A stretch of 64,000 bases of DNA from Streptomyces sp. WMMB303. Lineage in GTDB: Bacteria > Actinomycetota > Actinomycetes > Streptomycetales > Streptomycetaceae. Positions 51,566 to 60,300 of the stretch are shown piece by piece. Position numbers and translations under genes: made by a program. The stretch's first letter is position 1; each line of letters opens with the position of its first letter. The notes beneath the pieces were generated by a model. The model saw only the letters and a program-made list of their open reading frames with translations. It was not told the DNA's origin and ran no database searches. The stretch lies in NCBI RefSeq assembly GCF_029351045.1, contig NZ_JARKIN010000001.1, positions 1,140,001 to 1,204,000 on the forward strand, in the 5' to 3' direction.

Positions 51566-52677
51566 ACGGGCACCGGCCCGGCGCGTTCGGGGACGCAGCG
51601 GCGGCAGCGGACGGGCTGCGGCACCACGGGGACGCGGAAGTGCGCGGCGACGGTGCCGGGTTGACCGACCTGGCCGTCAACGTGCGCACCGGCACGCCCC
51701 CGGCATGGCTGCGGGAGCGGCTGGCGGCCTCGCTGGCGACGCTGGCCGCCTACCCCGACGGCGGTCCCGCCCGCGCCGCGGTGGCCGAGCGGCACGGGCT
51801 GCCCGTGGACCGGGTGCTGCTGACGGCGGGCGCCGCGGAGGCGTTCGTGCTGCTCGCCCGGGCCCTTCCGGCCCGCCGCCCGGTCGTGGTGCACCCGCAG
51901 TTCACCGAGCCGGAGGCGGCCCTGCGGGACGCGGGCCACCGGGTGGAGCGGGTGCTGCTGGGGCCGCAGGACGGGTTCCGGCTGGCGGCGGACGCCGTGC
52001 CGGCCGAGGCCGATCTGGTGGTGGTCGGCAACCCCACCAACCCGACATCCGTGCTGCACCCCGCCGCGGCACTGGCGCGACTCGCCCGCGAGGGACGCAC
52101 GCTGATCGTCGACGAGGCGTTCATGGACGCGGTACCCGAGGAGCGGGAGTCGCTGGTGCCGCTGCTCGCCCGACTGCCCGGGCGGACGGTCGTACTGCGC
52201 AGCCTGACCAAGACCTGGGGGCTGGCCGGACTGCGGGTCGGCTATGCGCTCAGCGATCCGGCGACCGTGGGCGCCCTGGCCCGTCAGCAGCCGCTGTGGC
52301 CCGTCTCCACCCCGGCACTGGTCGCGGCACAGGCGTGCACCGCCCCCGCGGCGCTGGCCGAGGCGGAGGCGGCCGCCCTCCGGTTCACGGCGGACCGCGA
52401 CCGGTTGCGGAAGCGGCTGGCGCCGCTCGCCGCGGCCGGGCTGGGGGAGGCGACCCCGGCACCGCAGGGCCCGTTCCTGCTGGTGCGGCACCCCCGCGCC
52501 GCCGCGCTGCGCGACCGGCTGCGGGAGCTGGGGTTCGCCGTGCGGCGCGGGGACACCTTCCCCGGGCTCGGCCCGGAGTGGTTCCGGGTGGCGGTGCGCG
52601 ACCCGGCGACGACCGACCGGTTCGCGGCGGCGCTGGAGCGGGCGCTGGAGACACCACACGCCGCGGGCGCGCGCTGA
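51562..52677 (+). CDS. cobC: Threonine-phosphate decarboxylase-like aminotransferase
   Basis: This 371-residue PLP enzyme of the class I/II aminotransferase fold is placed with CobC/CobD(Salmonella) proteins that make (R)-1-aminopropan-2-ol phosphate for the nucleotide loop. The PLP Lys is in SLTKTWGLAGLRVGY, the Asn-Pro pair in VVGNPTNPTS and the Asp in LIVDEAFMD. GTG at 51562 overlaps the preceding gene. It is the last gene of the cobalamin cluster. Confidence 0.88.
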   Translation: MNGHRPGAFGDAAAAADGLRHHGDAEVRGDGAGLTDLAVNVRTGTPPAWLRERLAASLATLAAYPDGGPARAAVAERHGLPVDRVLLTAGAAEAFVLLARALPARRPVVVHPQFTEPEAALRDAGHRVERVLLGPQDGFRLAADAVPAEADLVVVGNPTNPTSVLHPAAALARLAREGRTLIVDEAFMDAVPEERESLVPLLARLPGRTVVLRSLTKTWGLAGLRVGYALSDPATVGALARQQPLWPVSTPALVAAQACTAPAALAEAEAAALRFTADRDRLRKRLAPLAAAGLGEATPAPQGPFLLVRHPRAAALRDRLRELGFAVRRGDTFPGLGPEWFRVAVRDPATTDRFAAALERALETPHAAGAR

Positions 52678-52729
52678 GCCGCCCCGCACGCGGCCCGACC
52701 GAAGGCGGAACGACCGAAGGAGGAACGCC

Positions 52730-54043
52730 ATGCCCACCGTGCTGCGGCACCCCGGCACCGTGCTGAGGGACCACGTCTTCGCCGTCCCGCTGGATCACGC
52801 ACGGCCGGACGGCGAGCAGATCGAGGTGTTCGCACGCGAGGTGGTCGCCGCGGGCCGCCAGGACGAGGAACTGCCATGGCTGCTGTTCCTCCAGGGCGGG
52901 CCCGGCAACGGTGCGCCGCGTCCGGTCGGCCGGGCCGACTGGCTCCAGGTCGCACTGCGGCACTACCGGGTGCTGCTGCTCGATCAGCGCGGCACCGGGC
53001 GCTCCTCCCCCGCCAACCGGCAGTCCCTCGCGGCGCGCGGCACCGCACGGCAGCAGGCCGACCACCTGGCGCACTTCCGCGCCGACTCGATCGTCCGGGA
53101 CGCGGAGCTGATCAGGAAGCGGCTGCTGGGCGAGGACGTGCCGTGGTCGACGCTCGGGCAGAGCTTCGGCGGCTTCTGCACCCTCACCTACCTCTCGCTC
53201 GCGCCCGAGGGGGTCCGGGAGGCGTTCGTGACGGGCGGTCTGCCCGGGCTGCGCACCGGCCCGGAGGACGCCTACCGCGCGGCCTACCCGCGGGTGGCCG
53301 CCAAGAACGCGGCGCACTACGCGCGCTACCCGCGGGACGTGGCGGCGGCGCGGCGGATCGCGGCCCACCTGGCGGAGCAGGAGGTGCGGCTCCCGGACGG
53401 GAGCCCGCTGACGGTGGAGCGATTCCAGTACCTCGGCATGCTGCTGGGCGAGGGCTCGGGTTCGCACCGGCTGCACTACCTGCTGGAGGACGCCTGGATC
53501 GGGGGCGCGGCGGGGCCGGAGCTGTCGGACGGCTTCCTGGAGGGCGTGCGGGCCCAGGTCTCGTCGGCGGCCAACCCGCTCTTCGCCGCGCTGCACGAAC
53601 CGATCTGGGCGCAGCGCTCGGTGAGCACCGCCGGTACCCGGTGGGCCGCGCAGCGGGTGCGCGCGGAGTTCCCCGAGTTCGACGCGAGGCGCGCGTCGGA
53701 CGGGGACGGGCCGGTGCTCTTCACCGGGGAGATGATCTACCCGTGGATGTTCGACCTCGACCCGGCGCTGGTACCGCTGCGCGAGGCGGCATGGCTGCTG
53801 GCGGAGCGCGGCGACTGGCCGGACCTCTACGACACGCGGCGGCTGGCCCGCAACGAGGTGCCGGTGTACGCGGCCGTCTACCACGACGACATGTACGTCG
53901 ACCGCGACGACTCGCTGGCGACCGCGCGCGCCGTGGCCGGGCTGCGCACCTGGGTGACCGACGAGTGGGAGCACGACGGGCTGCGGGTCAGCGGGGGCAC
54001 GGTGCTGGAGCGCCTGGTGGCGATGGCCCGCGGCGAGGTGTGA
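52730..54043 (+). CDS. Proline iminopeptidase-like alpha/beta hydrolase
   Basis: This 437-residue enzyme of the prolyl aminopeptidase (S33) family has the GGPGNGAP oxyanion motif near residue 56, LLDQRGTGRSS near 85, the nucleophile Ser in LGQSFGGFC near 145, and the catalytic acid and His in the last 80 residues (YVDRDDSLATA and EWEHDGLRVSGG). It removes N-terminal proline or similar residues. The ATG at 52730 follows AAGGAGGAACG. It lies 52 bp after cobC and could be transcribed with the cob operon, but no link with cobalamin is known. Confidence 0.88.
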   Translation: MPTVLRHPGTVLRDHVFAVPLDHARPDGEQIEVFAREVVAAGRQDEELPWLLFLQGGPGNGAPRPVGRADWLQVALRHYRVLLLDQRGTGRSSPANRQSLAARGTARQQADHLAHFRADSIVRDAELIRKRLLGEDVPWSTLGQSFGGFCTLTYLSLAPEGVREAFVTGGLPGLRTGPEDAYRAAYPRVAAKNAAHYARYPRDVAAARRIAAHLAEQEVRLPDGSPLTVERFQYLGMLLGEGSGSHRLHYLLEDAWIGGAAGPELSDGFLEGVRAQVSSAANPLFAALHEPIWAQRSVSTAGTRWAAQRVRAEFPEFDARRASDGDGPVLFTGEMIYPWMFDLDPALVPLREAAWLLAERGDWPDLYDTRRLARNEVPVYAAVYHDDMYVDRDDSLATARAVAGLRTWVTDEWEHDGLRVSGGTVLERLVAMARGEV

Positions 54044-54077
54044 GGCCCCGGGCACCGGGTCGGGCCGACGGGGCGCG

Positions 54078-54488
54078 TCAGCGGCCCTCGGTGCGGCGGG
54101 CCGAGCGCCACTCCCGTACCGCGCTCTCCACGTCGAAGGGGGCGAGGCGGTGCGGCGGGCCCTCCGGGGGGTGGCGGACGGCCTCGTCGATCTTCTCGTT
54201 GATCTCGGTGAGGATCCGCCGCACCTCCGCCTCGGAGCGCGCCCGCGCGGCCTGTTCCCGGGCCTCCTGCGCCTCCTTGCGGAGCGCGAGCGAGGGCGGC
54301 AGGTAGGAGAGGTTCTCGTCGCGCATCTTGCGCTCGACCCACCACTGTTCGGTGTACGGCTTGTCCAGGCCGGGCAGCGGTTTCCCGGTGCCGGGCAGGT
54401 CGGCGAACTCGCCGCGCTCCTCGGCCTCCCTGATCTGCCGGTCGGCCCAGCTCTCGAAGCTGATTCCGGGCGGCTTGCGTTCCGTCAT
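54078..54488 (-). CDS. DUF1992 (DnaJC28-like conserved region) protein
   Basis: This 136-residue protein has the DUF1992 core: ESWADRQIREAEERGEFADL, then PGTGKPLPGLDKPY and WWVERKMRDENLSYLPPSLA, followed by a charged helical tail (LRKEAQEAREQAARARSEAE). The function of the family is unknown. The start ATG is at 54488. It converges on the aminopeptidase gene. Confidence 0.88.
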   Translation of the reverse strand: MTERKPPGISFESWADRQIREAEERGEFADLPGTGKPLPGLDKPYTEQWWVERKMRDENLSYLPPSLALRKEAQEAREQAARARSEAEVRRILTEINEKIDEAVRHPPEGPPHRLAPFDVESAVREWRSARRTEGR

Positions 54489-54640
54489 GGCGCATCCTTC
54501 GCTTCGGGTTCGCCGTCGGTGGTCGACTGCCGACGGTCGCCGTGGCGGGCGTCGCCCCCAGTGTCCCAGGCGCCGACGCGTGCGGACAGACGGCTTCGCG
54601 CGACGCGCACGCAACCGGCCCTCCCTGGCGACCCGGTGCG

Positions 54641-56734
54641 CTATCGGCGGCTGCGGGCGAGGAGGTGGAGGAAGTACGGCGTACCGATCACGGCGGTCAC
54701 CAGTCCGGCGCCCAGCTGGGCGGGGGCGATCACGGTGCGGCCCAGCAGGTCGGCGGAGCCGACCAGGATGGCGCCGAGCAGTACCGCGACCGGGATCACC
54801 CGGTGGTGCTGCCTGCCCACCAGGGCGCGGGCCGCGTGCGGGGCGACGAGCCCGACGAAGCCGATGGCGCCGGCGGCCGCCACCGCGGAGGCGCTGAGCA
54901 CCACGCTCAGGGCGAGGAAGCCGAGCCGGGCCCGTGCCAGGTTCAGCCCGAGGAGCCGCGGGGTGTCCTCGTCGAGCGACACCAGGTCGAGTTCTCTGCG
55001 CCGGGCGACCGCGACGGCGACGCCGACGGCGAGCACGGCCGCGAGGGGTATCGCGTCGGCCAGGGTCCGCCCGTAGGTGGAACCCGACAGCCAGGTGAGG
55101 GCTTTGACGGCGTTGAACGGGTCGGTGAGGATGATGAGCAGGCTGATCAGCGCGGCGGTCCCGGTGGCGAAGCCGAACCCGACGAGGACCAGCCGGTTCT
55201 GCCGGAAGCCGCCCCGGGCGGCGAGTCCGAAGACGAGCACGGCGGTGAGCGCGGCGCCCGCGAACGCCGCACCGGCCACGCTCCACGATCCGGCCAGGGG
55301 CACCGTCGTCACCAGGGCCACGGCGCCCAGTGCGGCGCCGCCGGAGACGCCCAGGACGTACGGCTCGGCGAGTGGGTTGCGGGTCACGGCCTGGACGAGC
55401 GTCCCGGCCAGCGCGAGCGCCGCACCGGTGAGCAGCGCGCAGAGCGCCCTGGGCACCCGGGTGTCCAGCACGAACGACACGGTCCGGCCGGCCCTGCCCT
55501 GGGCCCAGTTGAGCACGTCGCCCAGCAGCAGCTTGGCGTCTCCCAGCAGGACGGCGGCGACGGCCACTCCGACGAGCACCGCCACCAGGACGGCCGCGGT
55601 GGCGAGGAAGGCGGCCCGGCTGCGCAGGCGCAGCCGGTCCTGGGCTGCCGCTCCGGCCGTGTCCCGCACCCGGGTGGCCATCGCGATCAGGAAAACGGCG
55701 CCGACGAGGCTGGTGACGACGCCGGTCGGCACCGCGACCGCGGTGTCCGCGGGCACGAGGGCACGCAGCAGCACGTCCGAACCGAGCACCAGCGCCGCTC
55801 CGGCCAGCCCCGCCGCGGGAATGCGGGCACGCGCCCGGGCGAAGGCGCGGTACCGGCGGGTGAGGGGGCGGACGAGGGCGGGGGCGCACAGTCCGACGAA
55901 GCCGATCGGCCCCGCGAGGGTGACGGCCGCGGCGGACAGCAGCGTCGCGAGGACGACGCCGGTGACGCGGGTGGCGCGGACGGGGACACCGAGGCCGCGG
56001 GCCGCGTCGTCGCCGAGGGCCAGGGCGTCGACCCGGCGCGCGGCCAGCAGCAGCCCGAGGAAGGCGACCAGGCCGATGGGCGCCAGTTGCAGCACACCGT
56101 CGAACCCGTGCTGTGCGATGCTGCCCTGCTTCCACTGGTAGAGGCCGTGGGTCTCCTCGGGGTAGAGCAGCAGCAGCGCCTGGGTGACGGCGGTCAGGCC
56201 GAGCGTCAGGGCGCTTCCGGCGAGCACGAGCCGTACGGTGCCCGCGCCCAGGCCGGACAGCCCGAGCACGACGGCGGCCGCCGCGAGGCCCCCGGCGAAC
56301 GCGATGCCGGAGGAGGCGAACAGCGGGAGCGAGATGCCGGTGGCGGCGGCCAGCCCGAGCGCCAGGTAGGAACCCGCGTTGACCGCGAGGGTGTCGGGGG
56401 AGCTGAGCACGTTGCGGCTGACCGCCTGCAGGGCGGCACCGGCCGCGCCCAGTACGGCGCCGACGAGCAGCCCCGCGGTCATCCGCGGCAGCCGGGAGGC
56501 GATCACGACGGAGGCGTCGGCGGGGTCCGCCCGGCCGGTCAGCGCCTTCCAGACCTCGGGGGCGCCGACCGAGGCGGTGCCCTGGGTGATGTCGACGAGC
56601 GCGAGGCCCGCCACGAGCAGGAGCAGAGCGGCCGCCACCGCGGCCGCGCCCTTCCGGGCCGGGCCCTCCCGGGTTCCGGCCTCGGGGGGCGCGGCCGGCG
56701 TAGGAGGGCCGGAGGGGGTCGCGGTGACGGTCAT
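54641..56734 (-). CDS. Double FecCD-type iron-siderophore permease (FhuB-like fusion)
   Basis: This 697-residue permease is made of two tandem FecCD units (about residues 30-350 and 375-697), each with nine or ten membrane helices and each with the LPRMTAGLLVGA / VPRALCALLTGA motif and the GPIGFVGLCAP / GAIGFVGLVAP cytosolic loop that contacts the ATPase. Two fused halves replace the usual heterodimer, as in E. coli FhuB. It is the last gene of the operon ATPase-binding protein-permease, only three bases after the binding-protein gene. Confidence 0.93.
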   Translation of the reverse strand: MTVTATPSGPPTPAAPPEAGTREGPARKGAAAVAAALLLLVAGLALVDITQGTASVGAPEVWKALTGRADPADASVVIASRLPRMTAGLLVGAVLGAAGAALQAVSRNVLSSPDTLAVNAGSYLALGLAAATGISLPLFASSGIAFAGGLAAAAVVLGLSGLGAGTVRLVLAGSALTLGLTAVTQALLLLYPEETHGLYQWKQGSIAQHGFDGVLQLAPIGLVAFLGLLLAARRVDALALGDDAARGLGVPVRATRVTGVVLATLLSAAAVTLAGPIGFVGLCAPALVRPLTRRYRAFARARARIPAAGLAGAALVLGSDVLLRALVPADTAVAVPTGVVTSLVGAVFLIAMATRVRDTAGAAAQDRLRLRSRAAFLATAAVLVAVLVGVAVAAVLLGDAKLLLGDVLNWAQGRAGRTVSFVLDTRVPRALCALLTGAALALAGTLVQAVTRNPLAEPYVLGVSGGAALGAVALVTTVPLAGSWSVAGAAFAGAALTAVLVFGLAARGGFRQNRLVLVGFGFATGTAALISLLIILTDPFNAVKALTWLSGSTYGRTLADAIPLAAVLAVGVAVAVARRRELDLVSLDEDTPRLLGLNLARARLGFLALSVVLSASAVAAAGAIGFVGLVAPHAARALVGRQHHRVIPVAVLLGAILVGSADLLGRTVIAPAQLGAGLVTAVIGTPYFLHLLARSRR

Positions 56735-56737
56735 GCG

Positions 56738-57715
56738 CTACTCCGCCAGAGCTTCGACGACCGCGTCGACGTACTGGTTCATCGACTCGGGACCGCCGAA
56801 CATCCAGATGCCGTCGGGCAGCCGGTGCACGTTGCCCTTCTTGACGAAGGGCAACGACTTCCACACGGAGTCGTCGGCGAGGGCGCCGGTGAACGGTGTG
56901 CTGCTCTTGTCGTCGTCGTTGCCGATGTAGGCGAAGTGGACGTCGTCGTCGAGTTCGGTGAGACCCTCGACGTCGGTGCTGCCGAGGCCGTACGTCTTGT
57001 CGCCCTTGACCTTCCAGCCGTTCCTCAGGCCGAGCTTCTCGTTGACGGCTCCGGTGAGCGAGCCGCTGGTGAAGGGCCTGATGGAGACCTGGTTGGAGTT
57101 GACGTAGCCGTCGGCGAAGGCGTACTCGGCGCCCTCCAGACCGGCGTCGGCGAGGGCCTTCCTGCCGTCGGCGAGGTGCGCGTCGAAGTCCTTCTCGATC
57201 TTCTCGGCCCGCTTCGTGGTGCCGGTGGCCTTGGCGATCAGGTCGAGGTTGTCCTTCATGTGCCCGATCGGGTCGGAGGCGTCGGCGGACTGCACCTCCA
57301 GCACCGGGGCGATTCTGCGCAGCTGCTTGACGGCCTTGGGCGGCAGGTCGGTGCTGGCGACGACGAGGTCGGGCTTCAGGGCTGCGACGGTGTCCATGCT
57401 GGGCTCGCCGCGGGTGCCGATGTCCCTGGGCTCGTTCTTCAGCGGTGCCGCGGTGTCCCAGGTCCGGTAGCCCTTGACGTCGGCGACGCCGACCGGGTCG
57501 ACGCCCAGCGACACCAAGAGTTCGACCTCGTGCCACTCGGTTCCGACGACCCTCTTGGCGGGCGCGTCGAGTTCGACCTTCTTGCCGGAGGCGCCGGTGA
57601 GGGTGACGGGGTCGCTCTTCTTCCCGTCGTCGTCGGCCGCCGGCTCGGTGGTGCCGCAGGCGGTCAGGGTGAGTGCCGCGGCGACGGCCGCGGCGGTCAG
57701 GAGGAGGTGTCTCAT
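56738..57715 (-). CDS. Iron-siderophore substrate-binding lipoprotein
   Basis: This 325-residue lipoprotein has a signal peptide ending in lipobox LTAC (Cys at about residue 20) and a two-lobe FepB/FhuD-type binding domain: VVGTEWHEVELLVSLGVDPV, RGEPSMDTVAALKPDLVVAS and later FAYIGNDDDKSSTPFTGALA. The cargo is probably a ferric siderophore; the exact one is unknown. It overlaps the ATPase gene by ATGA. No siderophore biosynthesis gene is in the window. Confidence 0.9.
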   Translation of the reverse strand: MRHLLLTAAAVAAALTLTACGTTEPAADDDGKKSDPVTLTGASGKKVELDAPAKRVVGTEWHEVELLVSLGVDPVGVADVKGYRTWDTAAPLKNEPRDIGTRGEPSMDTVAALKPDLVVASTDLPPKAVKQLRRIAPVLEVQSADASDPIGHMKDNLDLIAKATGTTKRAEKIEKDFDAHLADGRKALADAGLEGAEYAFADGYVNSNQVSIRPFTSGSLTGAVNEKLGLRNGWKVKGDKTYGLGSTDVEGLTELDDDVHFAYIGNDDDKSSTPFTGALADDSVWKSLPFVKKGNVHRLPDGIWMFGGPESMNQYVDAVVEALAE

Positions 57716-58569
57716 GCGGTGCGGAGCCTCTCGTTTCGCGAGTGGTGCCGGCCGATCGCGCGGGTGCGCAGCCGGCCGGTGCGGGGATCGGTGTCGACGT
57801 CGATGCGGATGCCGTAGATGTCGGTGAGCCGCTGGGGCGTCAGCACGTCCTCGGGGAGGCCGTCGGCGGCGATCCGCCCCGCGTCCAGCAGGACGATCCG
57901 GTCGGCGACGGCTGCGGCCTGGTCGAGGTCGTGCAGGACGGCGCCGACGGCGACACCGTGGTCGTCGGCCAGGTCCCGGACGAGGTCGAGGAGTTCGACC
58001 TGGTACCGCAGGTCGAGGTAGGTGGTCGGCTCGTCGAGGAGCAGCAGTCCGGTGTCCTGGGCGAGGCAGCTCGCCAGCCACACCCGCTGGAGCTGGCCTC
58101 CGGAGAGGTGCTCGGCGCCCCGTTCGGACAGGTCCGCGAGGCCCGCCAGGGCCAGCGCGCGGTCCACGGCGGCCCGGCCGTCCGGATCCGCCTTGCCCCA
58201 GCGGCCGCGGTAGGGGTAGCGGCCGAACTCGACGACGTCCCGTACGGTCAGTCCGCTGGGGGTGGGCCGCCCCTGGGTCAGCAGCGTGACCCGGCGGGAG
58301 AACTCGCGCGGGGTCAGGGCCATGCCGTCGGTTCCGCCGTCGAGGGTGAGCGTCGCGCTCCGCGGCCGCTGCAGCCGGGCGAGGGTGCGCAGCAGCGTCG
58401 ACTTCCCGCTGCCGTTCGGCCCCACCAGGACGGTCACGACGCCGGGGCGCAGCGTCAACGAGGCGTCATGGACGACGTCGACGCCGTCGTAGGCCACGGT
58501 GACGCCCGTGGCGGACAGCTCATGACCGCGGGGGCGCCGCGCCTTCGGGGTCTCTTCACCGGCATTCAC
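57712..58569 (-). CDS. Iron-siderophore ABC transporter ATPase (FecE/FhuC-like)
   Basis: This 285-residue ATPase has Walker A GPNGSGKST near residue 52, Q-loop LTQGRPTPSG, signature LSGGQLQRV, Walker B LLLLDEPTTYLD and switch His AVLHDLDQA. The TYLD ending is typical of iron-siderophore ATPases. It begins with GTG 58569, right next to the iron box, and is the first gene of the operon. The first 20 residues are extra relative to FhuC. Confidence 0.93.
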   Translation of the reverse strand: MNAGEETPKARRPRGHELSATGVTVAYDGVDVVHDASLTLRPGVVTVLVGPNGSGKSTLLRTLARLQRPRSATLTLDGGTDGMALTPREFSRRVTLLTQGRPTPSGLTVRDVVEFGRYPYRGRWGKADPDGRAAVDRALALAGLADLSERGAEHLSGGQLQRVWLASCLAQDTGLLLLDEPTTYLDLRYQVELLDLVRDLADDHGVAVGAVLHDLDQAAAVADRIVLLDAGRIAADGLPEDVLTPQRLTDIYGIRIDVDTDPRTGRLRTRAIGRHHSRNERLRTA

Positions 58570-58574
58570 CCGGC

Positions 58575-58593
58575 AAAGGTTAGCCTACCCTTA
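58575..58593 (-). promoter_or_regulatory. Iron box (DmdR/IdeR-type operator)
   Basis: AAAGGTTAGCCTACCCTTA matches the consensus TTAGGTTAGGCTAACCTAA at 14 of 19 positions by my count and is palindromic in its centre. It lies five bases upstream of the ATPase start codon, so bound repressor would block the promoter or the start of transcription. Iron-loaded DmdR1 is the expected repressor in Streptomyces. Confidence 0.85.
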
Positions 58594-58771
58594 CCACCCC
58601 TTCGGAGCGGGGTACTCCGTATACGCCGGACGACAACGCGCCGATCCCGGACCGAGCGGTACCGGGCCCGGGGACCCCGCCGCCCCGGCGGACCGGTCGA
58701 CGCGGTGCGCGGGCAGCCGCTGCCCGAACGGATTCTCCCCGCCGCCCGGTCGGTCCAACCACCGCAGCGGA

Positions 58772-60232
58772 CTACCGCTCCCGCGCCGCCTCTCGGCCCC
58801 CGCCGGCGCCGTCCGCGGCCCCCCGGGCGTCGCCCCGCTCCGCTGGCACGCCCGGCGCCGGGCCCACCACACCCCGGACCACGCCCAGTTCGACGGCGTC
58901 CTGCGGGCGCAGCCGCAACTCCTCGGCGGTCCGCCCGACCTGGTCGGGGCCGCGTTTGAGGATGGCGGCGGCCGACTCCGGGGCGATGACCGAGAAGTAG
59001 CTGTCGGGCGTGGCCCACAGGCTGCCGGGCGCCGCCAGGGCGAGGGCGCCGCCCGAGCCGCCCTCGCCGATCAGGAGGGAGGTGAGGGGGACGGTGGCTT
59101 CGGCGACGGCGGAGAACACCTCGGCGATGGCGGGGCCCGCGCCGGCGCGCTCGTCCTCCGGCCCGTTCGCGGCACCGGGGGTGTCGACCAGCGTCAGGAC
59201 CGGGATACGCAGCCGGTCGGCCAGCCTGATCAGCCGTGCCGCGGTGCGGTAGCCGGCCGGACGGGTGGGGGTGCCGCACTGCGCCGCGTAGGCGACCGTG
59301 CGACCCGCGAGCCGCCCGAATCCGCACAGCACTCCCGGATCGGTACCGCCGCAGCGGTCCCCGCTGATCTCCTCGCGTCCGGTGAGGCAGGCGTCCAGAT
59401 AGGCGGCGGCGCGGGGGCGGCCCGCCGCACGGGCCCGCGTGACGGCTTCGGCACCGCTTGCGGGCAGCCGCCCGCCGGACGGTCCGGGCAGGGCGCCCGG
59501 CACCGGAACGGGCTCGGGCCGGGGCCGGCCGCCCGATACCGGGGCGAGCAGGGTGAGCCAGCGGGCGAGCACCCCGGGAAGCTCCGCCTCCGGCACGATC
59601 CGGTCGAGATGCCCGGCCGCGCGCTGGGCCTCCGCGGTGTACGCGGCGGGATCGGCCCCGGCGGGCCGTACCCGCGAGCCCGCGAACGCGGCCTGCGCTC
59701 CGGGCAGCGCGAGCACCACGTCGGCGCCCGCGGCCAGGGTGGCCCAGCCGCCGCCGGTCGTCGGGTCGCGGACGACCGCGAACTGCGGCAGTTCGGCCGC
59801 GCGGGTCAGCGCGCTCTGCCGGGCCACCCGCTGGAGCTGGACGAGAGCCCGCATCCCCTCCTGCATCCGGCTGCCGCCGGTGGCGACCAGGGTGACGAGA
59901 GGCAGCCGCAGCTCTCGCGCCCGGGTGTGGGCCGCCTCGATCCGGTCGCCGGTGCGCTCCCCCAGGGAGCCACCGAGGTAGCCGAACTCGAAGCAGAGCA
60001 GTACGGCGTCCCGCCCGCCGATCCGCCCGGTGCCGCACACCACCGACTCGTGCTCCCCGGTGCGCTCGTGCGCCCGCGCACGCATCGCGTCGTAACCGGG
60101 CCAGCCCAGCGGGCCGTCGGCCAAGGGCGGGTCGGCGCCGGCCGACGGCCCGCCGGGGTGGCACTCGCGGAAGCCGGTCGCCAGCCGGCCGAGCAGCGTC
60201 CGCGCACTGGTTCCGGGTCCGGTGGAGCTCAT
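58772..60232 (-). CDS. Single-chain acyl-CoA carboxylase carboxyltransferase (beta-alpha fusion)
   Basis: This 486-residue protein has both halves of a biotin-dependent carboxyltransferase. The beta half (about residues 60-230) has the AccD-type GGSRMQEGMRALVQL; the alpha half (about 270-460) has the AccA-type IPVLTLVDTPGA and LLIGEGGSGGALALA, then SVIAPESAAAIL. There is no zinc-finger Cys4 at the N-terminus, and no biotin carboxylase or carrier gene is near. Actinobacteria usually use single AccD-like beta subunits of another type, so this fusion may serve a special acyl-CoA. The start ATG is at 60232. Confidence 0.83.
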   Translation of the reverse strand: MSSTGPGTSARTLLGRLATGFRECHPGGPSAGADPPLADGPLGWPGYDAMRARAHERTGEHESVVCGTGRIGGRDAVLLCFEFGYLGGSLGERTGDRIEAAHTRARELRLPLVTLVATGGSRMQEGMRALVQLQRVARQSALTRAAELPQFAVVRDPTTGGGWATLAAGADVVLALPGAQAAFAGSRVRPAGADPAAYTAEAQRAAGHLDRIVPEAELPGVLARWLTLLAPVSGGRPRPEPVPVPGALPGPSGGRLPASGAEAVTRARAAGRPRAAAYLDACLTGREEISGDRCGGTDPGVLCGFGRLAGRTVAYAAQCGTPTRPAGYRTAARLIRLADRLRIPVLTLVDTPGAANGPEDERAGAGPAIAEVFSAVAEATVPLTSLLIGEGGSGGALALAAPGSLWATPDSYFSVIAPESAAAILKRGPDQVGRTAEELRLRPQDAVELGVVRGVVGPAPGVPAERGDARGAADGAGGGREAARER

Positions 60233-60300
60233 GCGTCCAGGCTGGGGCACGCACGCCCGTCTGTCAGCGGGGCCTGCCGCGCATCGGGTCCGGTCCCGGG

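Noticed and set aside
54542..57817. Plus-strand open frame of over 1000 codons
   Set aside because: It is antisense to the siderophore permease and binding-protein genes, Gly/Gln/Asp-rich and without family features.
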